Below, one piece after another: positions 59,986-64,000 of a stretch of 64,000 nt of DNA. Numbering within the stretch: the first letter of the stretch is position 1; every line of letters begins with the position of its first letter. The position numbers and the translations under genes were made by a program. The DNA is from Sulfurovum sp. AR (lineage in GTDB: Bacteria > Campylobacterota > Campylobacteria > Campylobacterales > Sulfurovaceae), in NCBI RefSeq assembly GCF_000296775.1, contig NZ_AJLE01000003.1:186001-250000 (forward strand), in the 5' to 3' direction. The notes under the pieces are model-generated. The model saw only the letters and a program-made list of their open reading frames with translations, ran no database searches and was not told the origin of the DNA.

Positions 59986-60477
59986 ATGAAAAAGACACTT
60001 ATTATGAGTACAGGTGGCACATTTAACAAGATTTATGACCCGATCAAGGGTGAATTTATCATAGATGTAGAGTCACAAGCCTTGAATGAGATCGCAAAAA
60101 AATGGCTGTGTGAATTTGAAATAATGAACCTCATAGGCAAAGACAGTCTTGACATGACCAATCATGACAGACTGGAACTTCTGGCGACGATCAATCAATC
60201 TGAGTACCATCATATACTGATCGTACATGGTACAGATACCATGGATGTAACAGCTGAGTATCTCGCGGATGCAGATATCGAAAAATGTATCGTCCTTACA
60301 GGTGCTATGGTTCCCTACAGTGTGGACCCGGTAGAAGCCACTGCCAACCTCTGTTCTGCCTATGGATATCTCAATGCCTTAAATAAAGAAGGTGTTTTCA
60401 TTGCTATGAACGGCATGATGGGAACCTATGACCAGATAAAGAAAGACAGGTTCAAAGGAAAATTTACAACACTTTAA
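59986..60477 (+). CDS. Single-domain asparaginase homologue
   Basis: A 163-residue protein matching only the N-terminal domain of L-asparaginases (which are about 330 residues). The catalytic threonines are present in STGGTF (about 8-13) and in VHGTDTMD (about 81-88), with the adjacent aspartate. VLTGAMVP follows. The C-terminal domain that completes the dimer interface is absent, and the frame ends cleanly, so this is a naturally short form and not a visible truncation. AAGGAAATAG precedes the ATG. It is divergent from fabI. Confidence 0.82.
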   Translation: MKKTLIMSTGGTFNKIYDPIKGEFIIDVESQALNEIAKKWLCEFEIMNLIGKDSLDMTNHDRLELLATINQSEYHHILIVHGTDTMDVTAEYLADADIEKCIVLTGAMVPYSVDPVEATANLCSAYGYLNALNKEGVFIAMNGMMGTYDQIKKDRFKGKFTTL

Positions 60478-60549
60478 CCATCGCATACTGTTTAACCTTT
60501 GTTAAATTTAAACTGCTATGCTGAAATAAAATACATAAGGTTCAATATT

Positions 60550-61674
60550 ATGGAAAAAGATTTTAATGGTGTTTCACTCCTGCGAAGCATACGTATTTTA
60601 CTTTTGATCCTGATCACTTTGTTCGCCCTTTTTTTATTCCTGCCAAGTATTGAAAATATATGGGCATCCCTACAGTCAGAACCAAGATCCATCACCGCTA
60701 GAGGATCACTTTCAGCTAGCGAAAAAGCCAATATAGAGATCTTTCAACAAAGCAGTCCTTCCGTGGTTTACATCACAACACTTGAAGATACGCTCAATCT
60801 TTGGACGCGTGACATTACCCGTATACCTCGAGGTACAGGATCAGGTTTTATATGGGACAGGCAGGGACACATCATTACCAATTATCATGCCTTGCAAGGT
60901 GCTTCCGCTGTAAAAATACGGCTCAGTGACCAGCGTACCTTTAATGCCACGCTCATCGGAGCAAGTCCGGAACATGATCTGGCGGTTTTACGTATACCTA
61001 TGATACCCAATATGCCAAACCCTCTTTCTATCGGTACAAGTCATGACCTGCAGGTCGGACAGATGACGTATGCTATAGGGAATCCATTTGGTCTTGATCA
61101 TACACTCACCACTGGTGTAGTCTCTGCACTCAATCGCACTCTGGTCAATAACAATGGTTCGACCATTGAGGGACTGATTCAAACAGATGCAGCTATTAAT
61201 CCGGGAAATTCCGGCGGTCCTCTACTGGATAGTGCCGGTAGATTGATCGGTATAAATACAGCGCTCTACAGTCCTTCAGGCACCTATTCAGGTATTGGTT
61301 TTGCCGTACCTGTGGATACCGTGAACCGTATCGTACCACGGATCATTAAAGAGGGTCACTACCAAAGACCAAAACTGGGCATCACCATAAATGAAAACCT
61401 GAATAAAAAGATCACCAAAGAGCTGGACATTTCTGGTGTTGCAGTCATAGAAGTTCAGCCAAATTCAGCGGCAAAGAGATCAGGCCTTAGAGGGGTTACT
61501 ATACAAAATAATACACTCATCTCTGGAGATATAATCGTCGGGATAGACCAACATCAGATAGAGACTACCCAAATGCTTCTCTCTACACTGGAGAGATATG
61601 ATATCGGTGATACAGTACAGGTAAAAATTTTTAGAAAGGGTCAAGTAAGAGAAGTATCTCTTACATTGGAATAA
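60550..61674 (+). CDS. DegP/HtrA-like serine protease
   Basis: A 374-residue S1C protease with an uncleaved-looking N-terminal anchor (about 12-33), so DegS-like. The catalytic triad is H in ITNYHALQG, D in PEHDLAVL and S in NPGNSGGPLL. One PDZ domain closes the protein (about 285-374, RPKLGITINENLNK to VREVSLTL). It would cleave misfolded periplasmic proteins or a signalling anti-sigma factor. The ATG at 60550 follows AAGG; a longer in-frame extension lacks a ribosome site. Confidence 0.92.
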   Translation: MEKDFNGVSLLRSIRILLLILITLFALFLFLPSIENIWASLQSEPRSITARGSLSASEKANIEIFQQSSPSVVYITTLEDTLNLWTRDITRIPRGTGSGFIWDRQGHIITNYHALQGASAVKIRLSDQRTFNATLIGASPEHDLAVLRIPMIPNMPNPLSIGTSHDLQVGQMTYAIGNPFGLDHTLTTGVVSALNRTLVNNNGSTIEGLIQTDAAINPGNSGGPLLDSAGRLIGINTALYSPSGTYSGIGFAVPVDTVNRIVPRIIKEGHYQRPKLGITINENLNKKITKELDISGVAVIEVQPNSAAKRSGLRGVTIQNNTLISGDIIVGIDQHQIETTQMLLSTLERYDIGDTVQVKIFRKGQVREVSLTLE

Positions 61675-61683
61675 CTGTTTTCC

Positions 61684-62724
61684 TTAACGATGGTTATCCA
61701 CGGTTGGAGGAATGATATCTCCACTGGCCTGCATACTGAGTGCTTCGGGATATTTTCTGTAGTGCTGTCGTACAGCATACGCTAATGCTTTTTTGGTGTT
61801 TTCTTCTACAGGTGTCGGCATCTCATCAGGTAAAGCTTTCAGCAATGCTTGAACCAAGAGATCTTGAGGCTGAGGCATTTTTTGTACCCATGAAGCCAAG
61901 AGATCCCTGTTCACATGAGAAGGGATGGAACCCATGATACCTACATCATTCTGATCATGTACCAACAGACCAGATGTGGTGCCTCTATCCAGTGTAAGTA
62001 CCTGGAAAAGATAGAGTGTATGATACGCCAGTTGTTCTTCTTTCTCTTCCTCTGTAAATGTAGGATACTCCATGAGTTTTTTCGAAATAATGTCAATATA
62101 TGTCTCTATCACTCTTTCACCTACTTTCAGGACAAACGCTTTGTCTTCTTCAAAGTTTCCGCTATTGTAACCTTCAAGATAAAAATGGCTTACACCGCGA
62201 TGTCGTCCCAGTACCGGGATATAAAAATATCTGTCACCCTGTGCGGCACCCTCTTCATACAATGCACCTATAACGTTTTTAAGTGTTTGGGAAAAATGCT
62301 TTTTATCTGCATCAGATTCACCTAGAAGCGAAGGGTTGAGATCCGCCATGACACGCCAATACCCTTCTCCATCTTTCATCTGTGTCCAAGAGATATGCAT
62401 ATGCATAGAAGGGGCATGGGGATTACGCGGGTGAATGATCGTAGAGATAGCAGTGGCTGAACCTAACTTTTTACTCTCATCGTCATCATAGTGTACTTGG
62501 GAAATATTGACCGAACCTCTGTCATAGACAACGGTGTCTCTGGCTTCATATCGTACACCGCCACCGTGTTCTCCGCCGTCACGTTCCCATGTGACAGCTT
62601 CACATGACCTGCCTTTTCCAAACTGTAACGCAACAGCGTTCAATTTTGAGACGAAATAAGCCTGCAATGCGTCTACAAGACTGTATGCTTCTTTTGCTTG
62701 AGGTGATTTTGCACGGATTATCAT
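61684..62724 (-). CDS. hemF: Oxygen-dependent coproporphyrinogen III oxidase
   Basis: A 346-residue haem biosynthesis enzyme using molecular oxygen to oxidise two propionates. NPHAPSMHMHISW matches the HemF signature NPxAPTxHxNxR, and the C-terminal block LTLDRGTTSGLLV with GIMGSIPS matches LYDRGTxFGL and SLPP. AAAGGA lies 8 nt before the ATG at 62724; the ATG two codons earlier is too close to it. Its presence indicates an oxygen-using life style, since anaerobic bacteria rely on HemN alone. Confidence 0.88.
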   Translation of the reverse strand: MIIRAKSPQAKEAYSLVDALQAYFVSKLNAVALQFGKGRSCEAVTWERDGGEHGGGVRYEARDTVVYDRGSVNISQVHYDDDESKKLGSATAISTIIHPRNPHAPSMHMHISWTQMKDGEGYWRVMADLNPSLLGESDADKKHFSQTLKNVIGALYEEGAAQGDRYFYIPVLGRHRGVSHFYLEGYNSGNFEEDKAFVLKVGERVIETYIDIISKKLMEYPTFTEEEKEEQLAYHTLYLFQVLTLDRGTTSGLLVHDQNDVGIMGSIPSHVNRDLLASWVQKMPQPQDLLVQALLKALPDEMPTPVEENTKKALAYAVRQHYRKYPEALSMQASGDIIPPTVDNHR

Positions 62725-62818
62725 GGTCATTTCCTTTATTTTTTATGGCATTATATCATAGTAATTTTTATTTCATTTCGTTACAATACCCACATAATAA
62801 TTTACAAGAAAGGGCACA

Positions 62819-63223
62819 ATGAAACGACATTTTTTATTAACGATATTGGCTGCATTTGGATTCTCTGGGTGTACAAGTTCTATAGGTCATCTCATAGAAC
62901 CAAAGAAACCAACTCAAACAACCCAACCGACACAACAGATTCAAACACCAAAGACACAGTATGATTATGAAGAGCCCACTCCTGAAAAGAAAGAGGCGTA
63001 TGAAAACACCATGAGAAAAATAGCCTCAGGTATCCAAGATGATCCTAATTATAAGCGACTTTCGCTCAATACAAATGAAAAAAAAGAGTGGTTTAAAAAA
63101 TTGACCTACCGTCTATGGGATAGACAGATCACTAGACATCAATTTATTGCAGAGGGACTAAAAAGATATCCGGACCATGGATATGAACTGAATTTTATTG
63201 TCAGAGGGTTTACCTTTGAATAA
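62819..63223 (+). CDS. Lipoprotein of unknown function
   Basis: A 134-residue lipoprotein (lipobox FSGC, cysteine at 18). After it comes a threonine/proline/glutamine-rich linker (PTQTTQPTQQIQTP) and a small helical domain with WFKKLTYRLWDRQITRHQF. Such a linker is typical of proteins spanning from the membrane to a partner. No family is recognised. AGAAAGGG precedes the ATG. It is convergent with queC. Confidence 0.7.
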   Translation: MKRHFLLTILAAFGFSGCTSSIGHLIEPKKPTQTTQPTQQIQTPKTQYDYEEPTPEKKEAYENTMRKIASGIQDDPNYKRLSLNTNEKKEWFKKLTYRLWDRQITRHQFIAEGLKRYPDHGYELNFIVRGFTFE

Positions 63224-63230
63224 ACCTCTG

Positions 63231-63893
63231 CTACGCATAAAGAATCGGGTCTACACTTCCCGCTTCTTCAAATCCTTTTAATCTCAATCGACAGCTGTCA
63301 CACACACCGCAAGCCTTCTCTTCTGATTTATAACAACTCCATGTATCTTTCAATGGGACATGAAGCTCTAAAGACTTTTGAACGATCTCGCTTTTTTTCA
63401 AATCCACCAATGGCATTCGTATCTCCAGATCTGTTTCATCTTTTGTACCCAGGTTGATCGCTTTTTGCATCTGTTTGATATAACTCTCACGACAGTCAGG
63501 GTATCCTGAACTGTCTTCTTCTACCACACCGATAAAAAGTGCCTGCGCACCATGTTTCTCAGCCACTGCAGCAGCAATGGAGAGAAAGATACCATTTCGA
63601 AAAGGCACATAGGTCACCGGTACACCCTTTTCTAACCCTCCCGTCGGTACATCAATGCTTTGATCTGTCAAGGCAGATGCACCGATCTGCTCAAAAAAAG
63701 GCAGATCGATCTCATACGTTTCAGAGGCATCAACTGCCGATGCGATCTTCCGGAAACATTCAAGTTCTTTATCCTGTGTACGCTGTCCGTAGTTAAAATG
63801 CAAAGCGATAATTTCATACCCTTCATTTTGCGCTATTTTAGCACTCAATGCACTGTCCATACCTCCGGAAATAATACATACTGCTTTTTTCAT
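63231..63893 (-). CDS. queC: 7-cyano-7-deazaguanine synthase
   Basis: A 220-residue enzyme making preQ0, the precursor of queuosine in tRNA. The PP-loop is ISGGMDSALSA (about 7-17), and the C-terminal zinc site is CGVCDSCRLR with an additional cysteine (SCYKSEEKACG). VPFRNGIFLSIAAAVAE is also typical. AAAAGGAG lies 8 nt before the ATG at 63893; the ATG two codons earlier is too close. A structured leader lies upstream. Confidence 0.96.
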   Translation of the reverse strand: MKKAVCIISGGMDSALSAKIAQNEGYEIIALHFNYGQRTQDKELECFRKIASAVDASETYEIDLPFFEQIGASALTDQSIDVPTGGLEKGVPVTYVPFRNGIFLSIAAAVAEKHGAQALFIGVVEEDSSGYPDCRESYIKQMQKAINLGTKDETDLEIRMPLVDLKKSEIVQKSLELHVPLKDTWSCYKSEEKACGVCDSCRLRLKGFEEAGSVDPILYA

Positions 63894-63901
63894 AAACATG
63901 T

Positions 63902-63965
63902 CTCCTTTTCACAGAGCTAAGCCCCGTGAAAATTGACCGAAGGGAATACCCTTGGTGCCTTTCAC
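63902..63965 (-). promoter_or_regulatory. Possible switching leader of queC
   Basis: On the minus strand the leader carries GTGAAA (63965-63960), an inner hairpin AAGGG-TATT-CCCTT, then TTTTCAC (63932-63926), then GTGAAAA (63912-63906) that overlaps the Shine-Dalgarno. TTTTCAC can pair with either flanking copy, so two mutually exclusive hairpins are possible. One of them hides the ribosome site. It does not match the preQ1-I riboswitch consensus as I know it. Confidence 0.4.
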
Positions 63966-64000
63966 TAAAGAGCATAGCCATTGGCTCAAAAATATTTATA

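Noticed and set aside
63920-63935. GGGGCTTAGCTC on the minus strand near the window end, resembling a tRNA-Ala 5' end
   Set aside because: The rest of a tRNA does not follow; the queC ribosome site begins right after it.

Overview
The window is a typical piece of chromosome from a Campylobacterota (epsilonproteobacterial) organism, most likely Sulfurovum-like. The assignment rests on content and style, not on a database search: densely packed genes, A+T-rich DNA, a GluRS2-type glutamyl-tRNA synthetase, a class I fructose-bisphosphatase, an orphan trpB, a GGDEF protein with a 7TMR-DISM-like architecture, and many one-base TAATG stop/start overlaps. No rRNA, CRISPR array or transposase is visible.

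Left end (1-3780) is the end of an integrated element. It holds a GIY-YIG nuclease cut by the window edge, a two-gene module of a SAM-dependent methyltransferase and an HNH nuclease, an excisionase-like DNA-binding protein, and a tyrosine integrase ending 42 bp from the 3' end of tRNA-Ser(GCU). This is the best candidate for a little-described (defence or modification) system.

3.9-31 kb is housekeeping: pyrF, a cyclophilin, nadE, a cold-shock protein with a long structured leader, folD-lepB-rpiB, apt, trpB, pepA, a Kef-type antiporter, ychF, xth, an L,D-transpeptidase, an MFS exporter, a HAD phosphatase and psd, mixed with DUF families (DUF502, DUF4139, DUF302, DUF1456, DUF445).

31-48 kb: a DnaQ-fold exonuclease with a DUF3820 tail, a diguanylate cyclase, rlmI, then a striking pair. 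GlnRS with a YqeY-like tail lies divergently beside a full-length GluRS2-type protein whose HIGH and KMSKS signatures are both degenerate. After these come yggT, a lytic transglycosylase, mobB, fbp, metG and an orphan TRAP binding protein.

48-57 kb is a looser, more A+T-rich accessory stretch. It has two DUF234-type paralogues, selO, two tandem TrxC-like thioredoxins flanking an mtfA-like peptidase, three very small genes, a Sel1-repeat lipoprotein, a family of AAAACCTTATAA palindromes, and coding remnants that look like the C-termini of two DUF2779 proteins and one SbcC/Rad50-like ATPase. This indicates duplication followed by decay.

57-64 kb returns to core genes: a DUF2130 nuclease-like protein, a SpoU/TrmH methyltransferase, fabI, a one-domain asparaginase, a DegP-like protease, oxygen-dependent hemF, and queC with a leader that could form two mutually exclusive hairpins.

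Many starts were moved downstream to fit Shine-Dalgarno sequences. A TATAAT-like box 25-45 bp before many starts appears to be the common promoter element.
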